Below the pieces are notes generated by a model that was given only the letters and a program-made list of their open reading frames with translations, was not told the DNA's origin and made no database searches. Shown piece after piece: positions 34,145 through 43,891 of a DNA stretch of 64,000 nucleotides. The stretch comes from Algoriphagus pacificus (lineage in GTDB: Bacteria; Bacteroidota; Bacteroidia; Cytophagales; Cyclobacteriaceae), in contig NZ_JAFKCU010000008.1 of the NCBI RefSeq assembly GCF_017254845.1, forward strand, positions 1-64,000. The letters are read 5' to 3'. The first letter of the stretch is position 1. Each line of letters starts with the position of its first letter. The position numbers and the translations under genes are program-made.

Positions 34145-36073
34145 ATGGACAAAGTCACAGAGGAATTAAAGAAAGACCTGAAACTTTTAAAGCTGGAATG
34201 GCAGGAAGACTTGGCTCAGTACAAACAGAAATTTCTGAATTCCTCCATTACTGAAAAGAAAAAAGAAGGGATCACCTGGCATCCTGTAATCTTGAAAAAG
34301 AGTAAGATCGGTATGGGAGAAAGATTGCTTGTGGAGATTGAGCGAACAGATTCCAATCAATCCTCTGCTTTTTCTTCTGGAAAATCAGTCTCTTTTTTTA
34401 CTACCCAAGACAGCTATCAAAGTTCGGAACATCGCGTAAACGGAGTAATCAATTTTGTCCGCAACAATGCAATGACTGTCACCCTTCAAGTGGATGAAAT
34501 TCCTGATTGGATGGAAGGAGGACGTCTTGGGGTTGACTTGCTTTTCGATGAGGCAAGTTATCGGGAGATGGAATTCGCACTCAAACGAGTAATTTCTGAT
34601 GAAAATAAACGAGTAGCCGAACTGAAAGAAATCCTGTTAGGCGAAAAGTCACCTCTGTTTTCCGGGAAATCCCAGAAGTCAATTGAGCATTTGAATGACT
34701 CTCAAAATAAAGCCTGTGAATTAATTGCTCGGGCCAAAGATGTGGCTGTAGTGCATGGTCCTCCGGGAACAGGCAAAACGACCACGTTGATCGAAGCTAT
34801 CGAACAATCAGTGATTGTAGGGCAATCGATTTTGGTCTGTGCACCTAGTAATGCGGCGGTTGATTTATTGGTGGAAAAGCTGATCGATCGGGGAATTGAA
34901 ACCCTTAGACTGGGGCATCCAGCTAGGGTGGAGGAGAAGATTTTGAATCAGACCTTGGATGCCAAAACTGCTTTTCATCCAAGCTATCGGGATCTGAAGA
35001 AACTTCGAAAAGAAACAGATCAATACCTCAAACTAGCCAAACAATACAAAAGGAATTTCGGACCAGAGGAAAGAGCGCAGCGAAAGCTGATGTATGCAGA
35101 AGTATCCCGAATCAGGGAAGCTGCCAAGTCTCTGGAGGAATACATTCAATATGACATTTTTCAGAGGACCAAGGTCTTTGCAAGTACACTGGTAGGGGCA
35201 TCTTCTTACAATTTGAAGGGGATGGAATTTGATGTTGTCTTTATTGATGAAGCTGCACAGGGACTGGAAGCTGCGACTTGGATTCCAATTTTGAAGGCCA
35301 AAAAAGTGGTTTTTGCCGGGGATCATTGTCAGCTTCCTCCAACGATCAAATCCTATCAGGCTGCTCAGGAAGGATTGGCAGAAACCTTATTTGAAAAAGT
35401 GATTGCCAGAAAATCCCAAGTTTCGCAGATGCTACAGGTTCAATATCGGATGCCTGAAGCGATTATGGGCTTTTCTAATGATCAGTTTTACAAAGGGGAA
35501 CTCCAAGCAGCAGATAACACAAAATCCCATGTTTTTCCTGGAGAAGAAGCCAATCCTATTGAATGGATCGATACGGCTGGAGCAGGGTATTTGGATCAAA
35601 AGGAGCAGGAGAGCTTAAGTACCTGCAATCCTGAAGAGGCTGCTTTTACTTGCCGCTATTTAAATGAGATAATAAAACGAATCGGGATTGCTAATTTCAA
35701 ACAAGAAGGTTGGACAATTGGCCTGATTGCACCTTATGGAGCGCAAGTCCGTTTGTTGAGATCCTTGATTTTAGAGGGTTTTGATTATCCCAATTTAAGA
35801 GCCTTTTCAGACTTGATCACTATTGATACAGTGGATGGTTTCCAAGGTCAAGAGCGGGATCTGATGATGATTTCTCTGACCCGGTCCAATGAAAAAGGAG
35901 AGATTGGATTCTTGGCTGATACAAGAAGGATGAACGTCGCTTTGACCCGTGCAAAACGAAAACTGGTTCTGATCGGCGATAGTAGCACCTTGGCTCAAAA
36001 TCCCTTTTTCGATCAGTTACTTCAGTATTTTGAAAGCCATCAGGGATATAAAAGCGTTTGGGAGTTTTTATAA
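34145..36073 (+). CDS. SF1 DNA/RNA helicase of the Upf1/IGHMBP2 type
   Basis: A 642-residue superfamily 1B helicase. An N-terminal OB-like domain (about 1-150) leads to Walker A GPPGTGKT (205-212), Walker B D368-E-A-A371, motif III GDHCQLPPT, motif IV QYRMP, motif V DTVDGFQGQE and motif VI NVALTRAKR. This architecture is shared with eukaryotic IGHMBP2 and Upf1 and is widespread in Bacteroidota; the role is probably in nucleic acid unwinding, exact process unknown. ATG 34145 is preferred over the adjacent TTG at 34142. Confidence 0.92.
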   Translation: MDKVTEELKKDLKLLKLEWQEDLAQYKQKFLNSSITEKKKEGITWHPVILKKSKIGMGERLLVEIERTDSNQSSAFSSGKSVSFFTTQDSYQSSEHRVNGVINFVRNNAMTVTLQVDEIPDWMEGGRLGVDLLFDEASYREMEFALKRVISDENKRVAELKEILLGEKSPLFSGKSQKSIEHLNDSQNKACELIARAKDVAVVHGPPGTGKTTTLIEAIEQSVIVGQSILVCAPSNAAVDLLVEKLIDRGIETLRLGHPARVEEKILNQTLDAKTAFHPSYRDLKKLRKETDQYLKLAKQYKRNFGPEERAQRKLMYAEVSRIREAAKSLEEYIQYDIFQRTKVFASTLVGASSYNLKGMEFDVVFIDEAAQGLEAATWIPILKAKKVVFAGDHCQLPPTIKSYQAAQEGLAETLFEKVIARKSQVSQMLQVQYRMPEAIMGFSNDQFYKGELQAADNTKSHVFPGEEANPIEWIDTAGAGYLDQKEQESLSTCNPEEAAFTCRYLNEIIKRIGIANFKQEGWTIGLIAPYGAQVRLLRSLILEGFDYPNLRAFSDLITIDTVDGFQGQERDLMMISLTRSNEKGEIGFLADTRRMNVALTRAKRKLVLIGDSSTLAQNPFFDQLLQYFESHQGYKSVWEFL

Positions 36074-36110
36074 TGAATTGAAAATTGAAAGATTGGAAGA
36101 TTTAAAAATT

Positions 36111-36830
36111 CTAACACGAAAACTCACAAATCATTGGTAAGTGATCGCTATATTTTATCCAATCTTCAACTTTGCCTAATTCTATCTTTTCTAGCTTTTT
36201 TCTAAACTCAGAGCTACCAAAAATATAATCAATATGGTAATGTTTGTTTAGGTTCTTTTGAAGGAAAAATGTGGGTTGAAGTTCGTTTCCTTGAGATTCT
36301 TGGCCTATGCTGTGATAGAAGCTTGTTATGTTTAGTTTTTCCAGTTCTTTAACAACCTCACTATGATTCCATGCCCTTTTTGGTTTGTCCCAAATCGAGT
36401 TACTATTGAAGTCTCCTATAATTAATGAGTTATTGAATTTCTGTTTATGAAGTTGAAAATATTTCCAGAATTGACCAATATATCCGTAGGTAGGAGATTT
36501 GTTGTAGTGGGTCCAGACAGCAATTAATTCAAACTCAGAATTAACATAAAATGGTAAAAAATGCTTTACTGGATTTCCTTCGTACTGATTTGTCCAATAA
36601 AGTGGAGTAAGTTTTATACCTTTTTTTGCAAAAACACCTAGCCCTTTATGTTTACTGTCACCAATCCAAAGATGGTTTTTTGCCCATTCTAAATATTCAA
36701 GATGGACAGTTTCTATTGGATTCTCACATTCTTGAATTACATAGATATCAGCATCAAACTCATCTAATAAGTTGAATTTTTTCCTAAAGGCTCCATTGCA
36801 ATTCCATGTGACAATCTTCAAATTTTTCAA
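36111..36830 (-). CDS. Endonuclease/exonuclease/phosphatase family protein
   Basis: A 239-residue EEP-fold metalloenzyme. Motifs present: W9-N10 (VTWNCNGAF), E34 (IQECENP), GDFNSNS (catalytic Asp-Asn pair) and the C-terminal YSDHLP (Asp-His). These are complete, so it should be active, on DNA, RNA, a phospholipid or a phosphosugar. The codon use looks A/T-rich compared with the helicase beside it. It is convergent with the helicase. Confidence 0.85.
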   Translation of the reverse strand: MKNLKIVTWNCNGAFRKKFNLLDEFDADIYVIQECENPIETVHLEYLEWAKNHLWIGDSKHKGLGVFAKKGIKLTPLYWTNQYEGNPVKHFLPFYVNSEFELIAVWTHYNKSPTYGYIGQFWKYFQLHKQKFNNSLIIGDFNSNSIWDKPKRAWNHSEVVKELEKLNITSFYHSIGQESQGNELQPTFFLQKNLNKHYHIDYIFGSSEFRKKLEKIELGKVEDWIKYSDHLPMICEFSC

Positions 36831-36853
36831 TCTTTAAATATTCCAATCCAGTT

Positions 36854-37393
36854 TTAATTCTTCGATAGCTTTTCTCTTTCTCGATAATTATAGCTTAAAA
36901 AGCTCAACACATCCCCAAAAGCTTCTGCAGATTTCAATTGCTGATCAGTCACTTTTTTGCCCAAAAGCCGACAAAGTAATAAGCCGTAAATCCCATTCAA
37001 GCAGATCTGGATTTCATTTCCCATATCCTGACCTTCTGCCTGCATCACTGCTTCAATAATAAAAGGCTTGGTTTTATTATAGATCTCAAAATAGCCTGCA
37101 TCAGTTTTTAGCAGCTTCCAGTGTATTTCTGCCAATGAAGCAACCAACTCATTCAGTTCTTTTAAATGTCCTTTTTCCAGAATATTCTGTTCTTTCATTT
37201 TCTGTAAAAGGTCAAGATACCAAGTCGAAATCTCATTTCTTTCTTCTTCGGAAACAGGATATTTAGAGACGACAAAGGTTTTGATTTCTTCTGCATTTCC
37301 CTGATAGGAGCGAATCAGATCCTCCATTTGGTACATGTAGATGATATATTCAGCAATGTTTGTTGACTTCTTGTTTTCGGCTACGGATTTCAT
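36854..37393 (-). CDS. DUF4924 family protein
   Basis: A 179-residue all-helical protein. The N-terminus N-I-A-E-Y-I-I-Y-M-Y-Q-M-E-D-L-I-R matches the start of DUF4924 proteins, known only from Bacteroidota. The function is unknown. It lies 23 bases upstream of the EEP gene on the same strand and may share its transcript. Confidence 0.75.
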   Translation of the reverse strand: MKSVAENKKSTNIAEYIIYMYQMEDLIRSYQGNAEEIKTFVVSKYPVSEEERNEISTWYLDLLQKMKEQNILEKGHLKELNELVASLAEIHWKLLKTDAGYFEIYNKTKPFIIEAVMQAEGQDMGNEIQICLNGIYGLLLCRLLGKKVTDQQLKSAEAFGDVLSFLSYNYREREKLSKN

Positions 37394-37489
37394 GGCGCAA
37401 AGGTAAAAAAAGATTGGTTTTTGTCTTCTGTGCTTTCCAAAAGCAAACTAATCCTTGAAAAGAATTTTGTGTTTGCAAGCAGCATTTTC

Positions 37490-37536
37490 ACGCTGAACGT
37501 TGTCGAAGCGTCCTCGACTCCGCTCGGACTGACAGA
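37490..37536. repeat. Intergenic palindromic dispersed-repeat unit
   Basis: The segment holds GTCGAAGCG and CGACTCCGCTCGGACTGACA, halves of a GC-richer palindromic repeat often seen between genes in Bacteroidota. It stands out from its AT-rich surroundings (37394-37576), where I see nothing else. Only one copy is visible in this window. Confidence 0.5.
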
Positions 37537-37576
37537 CCATTTTTAAAGGAGAAATAATTCCGTAAACTTACTCCTC

Positions 37577-39046
37577 TTAATTGCCTTCAACCTGCCAACC
37601 ACCGCCAAGACTTCTATATAATTCTACTTTAGCCAAGGCTAATTGCATTTTCAATTGCACTACCTCCAACTGGTTTTGCAAAGCATCTTCTTGCGCATTG
37701 ATGATTTCCAGGTAATTGGCGAAGCCACTTTCAAATAGCAAAAAGGCATCGGTCATCCCTTTGGTGGTTGTTCTCAGCCTTTCCTGGGCAATTTCATATT
37801 CCTCCTGAAGCTTTTCGATATTCACCAAAGCACTGGATACTTCCATCACAGCTGTATTTACTTTATCCCTGAAATCCAATTCCGCGATTTCACGTTGTTT
37901 GATCGCAATTCTGTGATTGGTCTTCAGTTTTCTGTTTTGGAAGATCGGTTGAAACAAGGCTCCATTGAGTAATGCAAATCCAGAACCCACCGGGTCAAAG
38001 ACGGAACCAAATGCCATGGAATTCAAGCCTGCTCCGGCATTGATAGTCAAAGATGGGTATTTCATAGCCTGGGTGATTCCGACACGGGCATTGGTGGCAA
38101 TAAGTTCATATTCAGAAGCTGCAACATCCGGTCTGTTTTGGATCAATTCTATTGGAACACCCGTGGTGTATTCATGATCTAATGAAAGCTGATCCAACAC
38201 CCCATTTAATTCCAAAGCACCGGGAGTCTGCCCAAGCAGGTTATTTAAGCGGTTTTCTTGGATGGTATAGGCTTTTTCCAATTGTGGAATCAGAGCCTTG
38301 GCTCGCAACATCTGTGATTTGGTTTGCTGAATCGCCAAAGAAGTGTTTTCCCCCGCATCATACTGTAACTCCACAATTTTCAAGGTGTTCTGGCTGAGGT
38401 CGTAGTTTCTTTTTGCTACGGTCAACTGGGATTTCAGCATCAGGATATTGAAATAGGTGGAGGCAATCTCCGAAACCAAGGCAGTTTGCACGGCTTTACG
38501 GAATTCTTGGGTCTGCATGTATTTGGCTTGGGCAGCCTCTTTTTGCCAACGTAATTTCCCCCAGATATCCACTTCCCAACTTGCCTGAAGTGTCACCGCA
38601 TAGGCTAAATTTTCAGTATACAAAGTCGTCGGAACACCATCAGGATGGTTCCTTCTGGATCGGTTAGAACCGTAATTATTATAATTTTCAGAATAATACT
38701 CACGGGTCAATCGAGCCGGATTTGAATTCAGACTTGGTAAGAAATTAGCTTTTGACTGCAAAAAGCTTTCATTCGCGATTTCTATTTGCTTGGCTGTTTT
38801 TTGCATATCAAAGTTGCCCACCAAAGCGGAGTCAATCAATGCGTTAAGTGTTGAATCCTGAAAGAACTCTTCCCAGTTGATAGAAGCAATGGATTGATCC
38901 CCGACAAACACACTGTCCTGGATTTTTTGACCTCCATAAAATGTCACAGGAAGATTGGTTTCTGGTCGTGTATAGTTTTCACCTACTTTGCAGCCCGCTG
39001 CAACCAGAATCAAAAAGAGGTATATTTTTTTTTTGGTATGGTTCAT
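37577..39046 (-). CDS. Outer-membrane efflux lipoprotein (NodT/OprM type)
   Basis: A 489-residue TolC-family channel. A signal peptide ends at the lipobox VAAGC (Cys19), followed by YTRPETNLP, the typical NodT start. Two internally repeated helical halves follow with LVSEIASTYFNI and the VASEYEL segment. It completes a tripartite pump with the permease and adaptor genes upstream; its start overlaps the permease stop by four bases. Confidence 0.93.
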   Translation of the reverse strand: MNHTKKKIYLFLILVAAGCKVGENYTRPETNLPVTFYGGQKIQDSVFVGDQSIASINWEEFFQDSTLNALIDSALVGNFDMQKTAKQIEIANESFLQSKANFLPSLNSNPARLTREYYSENYNNYGSNRSRRNHPDGVPTTLYTENLAYAVTLQASWEVDIWGKLRWQKEAAQAKYMQTQEFRKAVQTALVSEIASTYFNILMLKSQLTVAKRNYDLSQNTLKIVELQYDAGENTSLAIQQTKSQMLRAKALIPQLEKAYTIQENRLNNLLGQTPGALELNGVLDQLSLDHEYTTGVPIELIQNRPDVAASEYELIATNARVGITQAMKYPSLTINAGAGLNSMAFGSVFDPVGSGFALLNGALFQPIFQNRKLKTNHRIAIKQREIAELDFRDKVNTAVMEVSSALVNIEKLQEEYEIAQERLRTTTKGMTDAFLLFESGFANYLEIINAQEDALQNQLEVVQLKMQLALAKVELYRSLGGGWQVEGN

Positions 39047-42000
39047 TGTTCTGCTAATTCTGCTTTTTTACTAATCTTCAAAGTGAATCGATCCTGCAGT
39101 TCCTGGAAAACATAAGAAAGGACTGGAATGAATATCAAACCCAACGATATTCCGAAAATCATTCCGCCAGCAGTTCCGATACTGACTGACTTGGTACCTT
39201 CTGCGGAAGATCCCACAGAAAACATCAAAGGAATCAAACCGGCTGTAAAGGCAAAAGATGTCATCATTATCGGTCTTAATCTCAATTGACAGGCCTCGAT
39301 TACTGCCTCTAAAACTGGCAATCCGGATCTTCTTTTCTGCGCCACGAATTCCACGATCAGAATGGCATTCTTTGCTAAGAGACCTATCAACATGATCAAT
39401 CCCACCTGCACATAGATGTTATTGTCTATTCCTGCTAGGTTGATGGAGGCGAAAACCCCCAAAATACCAGCAGGCAAAGAGAGGATCACAGCCATAGGCA
39501 GCCAGAAACTTTCGTATTGTGCGGCAAGAATAAAATAGGTCAGAATAATACTGATGATGAAAATGATGGTGGTATCGGAACCTGATTTCTTTTCCTCAAG
39601 ACTCATCCCCGTCCATTCAAAGCCCAAGTTGGCTGGAAGTTTATCCTCGCTGAATTTCTCAAGCATTTTCATAACATCCCCGGTACTGTAGCCTTGAGCA
39701 GGAGTGATGTTGATCCTTGCGGCATTGTATAGGTTGTATCTAAAAACCGTTTCTGGGCCGTAAGTCTGCTCCAAGCTCACAAATGAACTCAGCGGTACCA
39801 TCTCATTCTTATCGTTTTTTACCATGATAGAATTGATGGCATCGGGAGTTTCTCTGTATTGGATATCCGATTGCATGTATACCATATACTGGCGGGTAAA
39901 GCGGTTGAAATCACCAACTCTTGTTCGACCGAAATTAGACTGAATGGTAAACATCATGTCTTTCACACTTACTCCAAGGGCTTTTGCCTTTTCGTAATCG
40001 ATGTTCAATTTAAACTGTGGGAAATTGGTGTTGTAGGATGTAAATGCTTTTTCGATTTCTTTCTGGCGGGAAAGCTCTGCAACAAATTCGCTGATTAACA
40101 CTCCAAATTCCGCCAAATCCCCATCGGAATAATCCTGAAGCACGATCTGAACTCCATCAAAATTCCCGAAGCCCTGCACGGTTGGTCTTGGGTACATATT
40201 GATTTTTGCCTCATTTAGGACACTTAGTTTTTGAGTCAAATGCTTGACTACTTCTTTGATATTGGAAATTTCGCCACGCTCAGAAACTTCCTTGAGTTTG
40301 ATGTAACCCAATCCTGTAGAGGCACTTTCCGAATCATCCACGATGTTGTAACCTGAAACAGTGTTGACACTTGCTACGGCTGGTTCTTTATGTAGAATAG
40401 AGTCGGCTTCTCGTAACAGTTGGTTGGTCCTGTATAAGGAAGAACCTTCCGGCATGGTCAATGAGAAAATCAAGAAATTATCATCTTCTGTAGGGATGAA
40501 GCCTTTGGGAGTTGTCGAAGCCAAAAGAAAAGTCAGTCCCGATACCACTACCAAACCGCCTATTGCCCACCATCTTTTAATAATGGCCCATTTTACAAGT
40601 CTGATATATTGAACAGTGAATTTGTCAAAAACCTTATCGAATTTTCTAAGGCCAACTGTTTTAAAGAATTTGAATTTGTAAACACCTCTAGAATCTTTGA
40701 TTTTACCAATCAGGTTGTCCTTTTTAACCTTTTTCTTCTTTTTCTTTCCAAGAATCAAAGCACTCAAAACAGGCACCAGTGTCAATGCATTGACTGCTGA
40801 AATTAAAACTGCAAAGATGATCGTAAAGGCAAACTCCTTGTAGAAAACACCAACCGGTCCATCCAAGAAACCAGCAGGTAAGAAAACCGCTGCGATCACA
40901 ATCGTGATGGAAATAATTGCCCCGGTGATTTCTGACATCGCGGAATTTACAGCATCAATTACATGCATGCCATGATCGTGGATTTTTTCATAAATCGCTT
41001 CGATCACCACAATGGCGTCATCGACCACAATCCCGATGGCTAGTACGATTGAAAACATACTCAACACATTCATTGTAGCCCCGATGGCTTGTAAGAAAAA
41101 GAAGGTTCCGACCAGAGAAACAGGAATCGAAATCGCTGTAATCAACGTGGCTCTGAAATCCTGCAAAAAGATGAATACCACCAAGAATACCAGTACAAAA
41201 GCCTCGATCAAAGTCTTTTTCACATGATGCATGGACTCATCAATTTGATCACGCACACTGTATGTGATCCTATATTTCATTCCGTCGGGAAAAGCTTTGG
41301 CTTGTTCCTCCATGATTTCCCGAACTGCCTTATCGATTTCCACTGCATTGGCACCTTGTTGCTGCACGATGTCAATAGTCACGGCAGATTTCCCATCCAA
41401 TTTGTTCTCACTGGCGTAGTTGGAAGCACCAAACTCCAACCGTGCCACATCTTTCAGTCTCAACTGGGAGCCATCTTCTTCAGATTTGATGACGATATTT
41501 TCATACTCTTCAGGCTCACTGAAACGACCAGAATGTTTCAAAACGATCTCAAAAGTTTCTTCAGAATTTTCTCCAAATCTTCCAGGAGCTGCCTCAAAAC
41601 TCTGATCTCTGACTTCATTCAGCACATCTCTTGGAGTCAGGCCATAAAGCGCCAATTTCTCAGGATTCAACCAGATTCTCATGGCATAATCTCTGGACCT
41701 CAAGATGGATGCTTCCGCAATACCGCCGACTCTCTTGAGTTCCCTTCTGATTTTCATCCGGGTATAGGCATTAAGGAAAGTTTCATCATAAGCTCCGTTT
41801 TCGCTGTAGATATTGATGGTCATCAAGGAACCTTTCAGTCTCTTTAAAACCACTATACCTGCTTCTCTAACCTCAGAAGGGATTTGTTCCATTACCTTGG
41901 AAATCCGGTTTTGGATCTCGACAGCAGCTACATTTGGATCAGTACCTGGCTCGAAATAGACTGTAGATCGTCCTCGCCCTGAGTTAGTTGCAGTGGAGTT

Positions 42001-42234
42001 GATGTAACTCATGTTTTCTGCCCCATTAATAGCCTCTTCCAATGGCAATAGAACCGAGTTGGCAACGGTCTCAGCATTGGCGCCTGGGTAGTAAACCTGC
42101 ACGCTGACACTAGGAGGTGCGATTTCGGGGAATCTTTCCACTGGAAGCAACCGCATACTTGCAGCACCAGCCAATACCAATAAGATGGATATCACCAATG
42201 CTAAAACAGGTCTTTGTATAATGTTTTTAATCAT
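39043..42234 (-). CDS. RND efflux permease (AcrB/MexB, HAE1 family)
   Basis: A 1063-residue inner-membrane proton/drug antiporter. It has the hydrophobic N-terminus FIQRP-like segment (IIQRPVLALVIS), two periplasmic loops, the TM4 proton-relay GIVVDDAIVVIE, and a second half with matching topology ending LSYVFQEL. The length is standard for HAE1 pumps. The ATG at 42234 starts at the conserved MIKNIIQRP; the upstream extension to 42276 is not supported. It is separated from the adaptor gene by 141 bases that contain a hairpin. Confidence 0.94.
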   Translation of the reverse strand: MIKNIIQRPVLALVISILLVLAGAASMRLLPVERFPEIAPPSVSVQVYYPGANAETVANSVLLPLEEAINGAENMSYINSTATNSGRGRSTVYFEPGTDPNVAAVEIQNRISKVMEQIPSEVREAGIVVLKRLKGSLMTINIYSENGAYDETFLNAYTRMKIRRELKRVGGIAEASILRSRDYAMRIWLNPEKLALYGLTPRDVLNEVRDQSFEAAPGRFGENSEETFEIVLKHSGRFSEPEEYENIVIKSEEDGSQLRLKDVARLEFGASNYASENKLDGKSAVTIDIVQQQGANAVEIDKAVREIMEEQAKAFPDGMKYRITYSVRDQIDESMHHVKKTLIEAFVLVFLVVFIFLQDFRATLITAISIPVSLVGTFFFLQAIGATMNVLSMFSIVLAIGIVVDDAIVVIEAIYEKIHDHGMHVIDAVNSAMSEITGAIISITIVIAAVFLPAGFLDGPVGVFYKEFAFTIIFAVLISAVNALTLVPVLSALILGKKKKKKVKKDNLIGKIKDSRGVYKFKFFKTVGLRKFDKVFDKFTVQYIRLVKWAIIKRWWAIGGLVVVSGLTFLLASTTPKGFIPTEDDNFLIFSLTMPEGSSLYRTNQLLREADSILHKEPAVASVNTVSGYNIVDDSESASTGLGYIKLKEVSERGEISNIKEVVKHLTQKLSVLNEAKINMYPRPTVQGFGNFDGVQIVLQDYSDGDLAEFGVLISEFVAELSRQKEIEKAFTSYNTNFPQFKLNIDYEKAKALGVSVKDMMFTIQSNFGRTRVGDFNRFTRQYMVYMQSDIQYRETPDAINSIMVKNDKNEMVPLSSFVSLEQTYGPETVFRYNLYNAARINITPAQGYSTGDVMKMLEKFSEDKLPANLGFEWTGMSLEEKKSGSDTTIIFIISIILTYFILAAQYESFWLPMAVILSLPAGILGVFASINLAGIDNNIYVQVGLIMLIGLLAKNAILIVEFVAQKRRSGLPVLEAVIEACQLRLRPIMMTSFAFTAGLIPLMFSVGSSAEGTKSVSIGTAGGMIFGISLGLIFIPVLSYVFQELQDRFTLKISKKAELAEQ

Positions 42235-42336
42235 GAGTTCATCAGGAATTACCTCGATCAAAGCGGGAAAAAACAAAATAGAATCCCGTTCCTCTTCATT
42301 TAGAAAAGGATAATCGATCAGAATTTGATCTTAAAG

Positions 42337-42367
42337 CCGCTCCGAAACATGAAATGAATCAGAGCGG
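42337..42367 (-). other. Hairpin between adaptor and permease genes of the efflux operon
   Basis: On the transcribed strand CCGCTC and GAGCGG (42337-42342 and 42362-42367) can pair around a 19-base loop and are followed by CTTT. It may act as a weak attenuator or mRNA processing site that lowers permease expression relative to the adaptor. Confidence 0.4.
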
Positions 42368-42375
42368 TTAGAGAA

Positions 42376-43509
42376 TTATTTTGGGTTGTTTTCTGTAAGG
42401 AGGCGTCCTTGCTCCAGTGGTTTTACCAAAACGCCATCACTCAATTTGTCAAGTCCGGCAGTTACGATGCGATCATTCGCTTTCAAAGTCTCTCCACTGA
42501 CTATAAAGTCATTTCCTGACCTTCCTTCTATTTTGATTTCCTTTCTCGCCACGGTATTATCCTCGTTTAAGACATAGATAAATCGCTTGTCTTGAATAGA
42601 GGTTGTAGCAGATTGAGGAACAAGAATCGCATTTGGATAAATCTGTTCCATCAGGATTTTACCGGTATTTCCGGTTCTCAATAAAGTGTCTGGATTTTCA
42701 AAATGTGCTCTCAAGGTGATGGAACCTGTGGAACGATTGATCTGACCAGAATTGGCGTCGATTGTACCCACTTTGTCATAGACACTTCCATCAGCTAAAA
42801 CCAGTTTCACGTCTGGGTTCATCTTTCTGGAAGTAGAATCTTTTTTCATTCGCTCAAAGTAGAGGTAGTCCGACTCACTCATAGAGAAGTAGACATAAAT
42901 CTCGCTGACATTGGATAAAACCGTCAGAGGTTCTGAATCTGATTTTTTGACCACGTTTCCGATGGATTTCGGGATTCTTCCCATCAAACCATCTACAGGG
43001 GCTTTAATAGTGGTAAAGCCCATATTTATCCGCATGTTTGCTGCTTCCGCCTCGGCTTTCGCCAAAGAAGATTGTGCTACTTCATAATCGGCCACAGTGG
43101 TTTCCATTCTTACTTCGGAAATCACCTCATTCTCGATCAAAGGTCTCAAGCGCTCAATCTCAGTTTTTGCCTTTTTCAGTTTAGCCTTTTCAAGCTCCAC
43201 ATTGGCAAGGGCGTTCTTAAGGTCTTCCATGTAAGGCTGGCTGTTGATCTTAAAAAGGACATCACCTTTGTTGACATATTGGCCTTCATCTACATAGATC
43301 TGCTCCAGAATTCCTTCTACTTGGGGTCTAATCTGAACGTTTTCCACGCCTTCGATCGAACCTAAATATTTATATGAAATCGCTGCAGGCTCTTCAGTCA
43401 AAGTCAAGACTGGAAGTGGGATGCCTTCTTCTTCAACCTCCTCTTCAGCACAGCTGAAAAATCCCAAACTCAGGAATATTCCCAATACTAATGGAGAAAA
43501 GGTTTTCAT
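42376..43509 (-). CDS. RND efflux periplasmic adaptor (membrane fusion lipoprotein)
   Basis: A 377-residue adaptor with a signal peptide and lipobox LGFFSC (Cys20), followed by a lipoyl/barrel-sandwich half, a helical hairpin (about 90-150), the second lipoyl half (INMGFTTIKAPVDGLMGRIP) and C-terminal beta-barrel domains. It joins the permease to the outer-membrane channel. I chose the ATG at 43509, which gives a proper lipoprotein signal; the reading frame upstream to 43599 adds 30 residues without signal character. Confidence 0.92.
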   Translation of the reverse strand: MKTFSPLVLGIFLSLGFFSCAEEEVEEEGIPLPVLTLTEEPAAISYKYLGSIEGVENVQIRPQVEGILEQIYVDEGQYVNKGDVLFKINSQPYMEDLKNALANVELEKAKLKKAKTEIERLRPLIENEVISEVRMETTVADYEVAQSSLAKAEAEAANMRINMGFTTIKAPVDGLMGRIPKSIGNVVKKSDSEPLTVLSNVSEIYVYFSMSESDYLYFERMKKDSTSRKMNPDVKLVLADGSVYDKVGTIDANSGQINRSTGSITLRAHFENPDTLLRTGNTGKILMEQIYPNAILVPQSATTSIQDKRFIYVLNEDNTVARKEIKIEGRSGNDFIVSGETLKANDRIVTAGLDKLSDGVLVKPLEQGRLLTENNPK

Positions 43510-43876
43510 CTTTTTTATAATAATTGGTAGGTTTTCCATGTTTAATAGGTGTTGATTCCTAATTTTTTTGGTTTTCGAAAACCATTCAGAAATAATCATA
43601 CCATGGGATTAAAGGAGAGTTTTTTGGTAGGAATGGCTGATTTTCAGGTGATAAGGCTTTGAAACTAATTTCAAAGTGGGTAAAAATTGATGAAAAGTGG
43701 GGAATTTCTGTACAATTTCAGGGTGAAAAGTGCCTCTTCGGTTTCAAAATGGGGAAGAGATCGTACTCCCTCCGAAAAAGGCTAATACTGATTTAACATT
43801 TTTTAAACAGATCCCGTCTAAAATTCTGCTTTCAAGAAAGGCTGAAAAATAAAAAGCGATAAGCCTAATTTTTACT
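43510..43876. other. Divergent intergenic region between efflux operon and lepA
   Basis: About 380 bases without a convincing gene. It holds the 20-base palindrome at 43657-43676 and, at its right end, the lepA -7 element. A 60-codon open frame on the minus strand overlaps the lepA start and is judged spurious. Confidence 0.6.
43657..43676. promoter_or_regulatory. Candidate operator of the efflux operon
   Basis: CTTTGAAA and TTTCAAAG are perfect inverted 8-base arms with a 4-base centre, the size and symmetry of TetR-type operators. It lies about 150 bases upstream of the adaptor ATG. No repressor gene is next to it, so the regulator is unknown. Confidence 0.45.
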
Positions 43877-43884
43877 ACTTTTGC
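43877..43884 (+). promoter_or_regulatory. -7 promoter element of lepA
   Basis: TACTTTTG (followed by C) is a perfect TAnnTTTG match ending only seven bases before the ATG at 43892, which predicts a leaderless or nearly leaderless message. Confidence 0.5.
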
Positions 43885-43891
43885 CCCCAGA

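Noticed and set aside
41224-41847. 207-codon plus-strand open frame
   Set aside because: Antisense shadow of the RND permease with no domain pattern.
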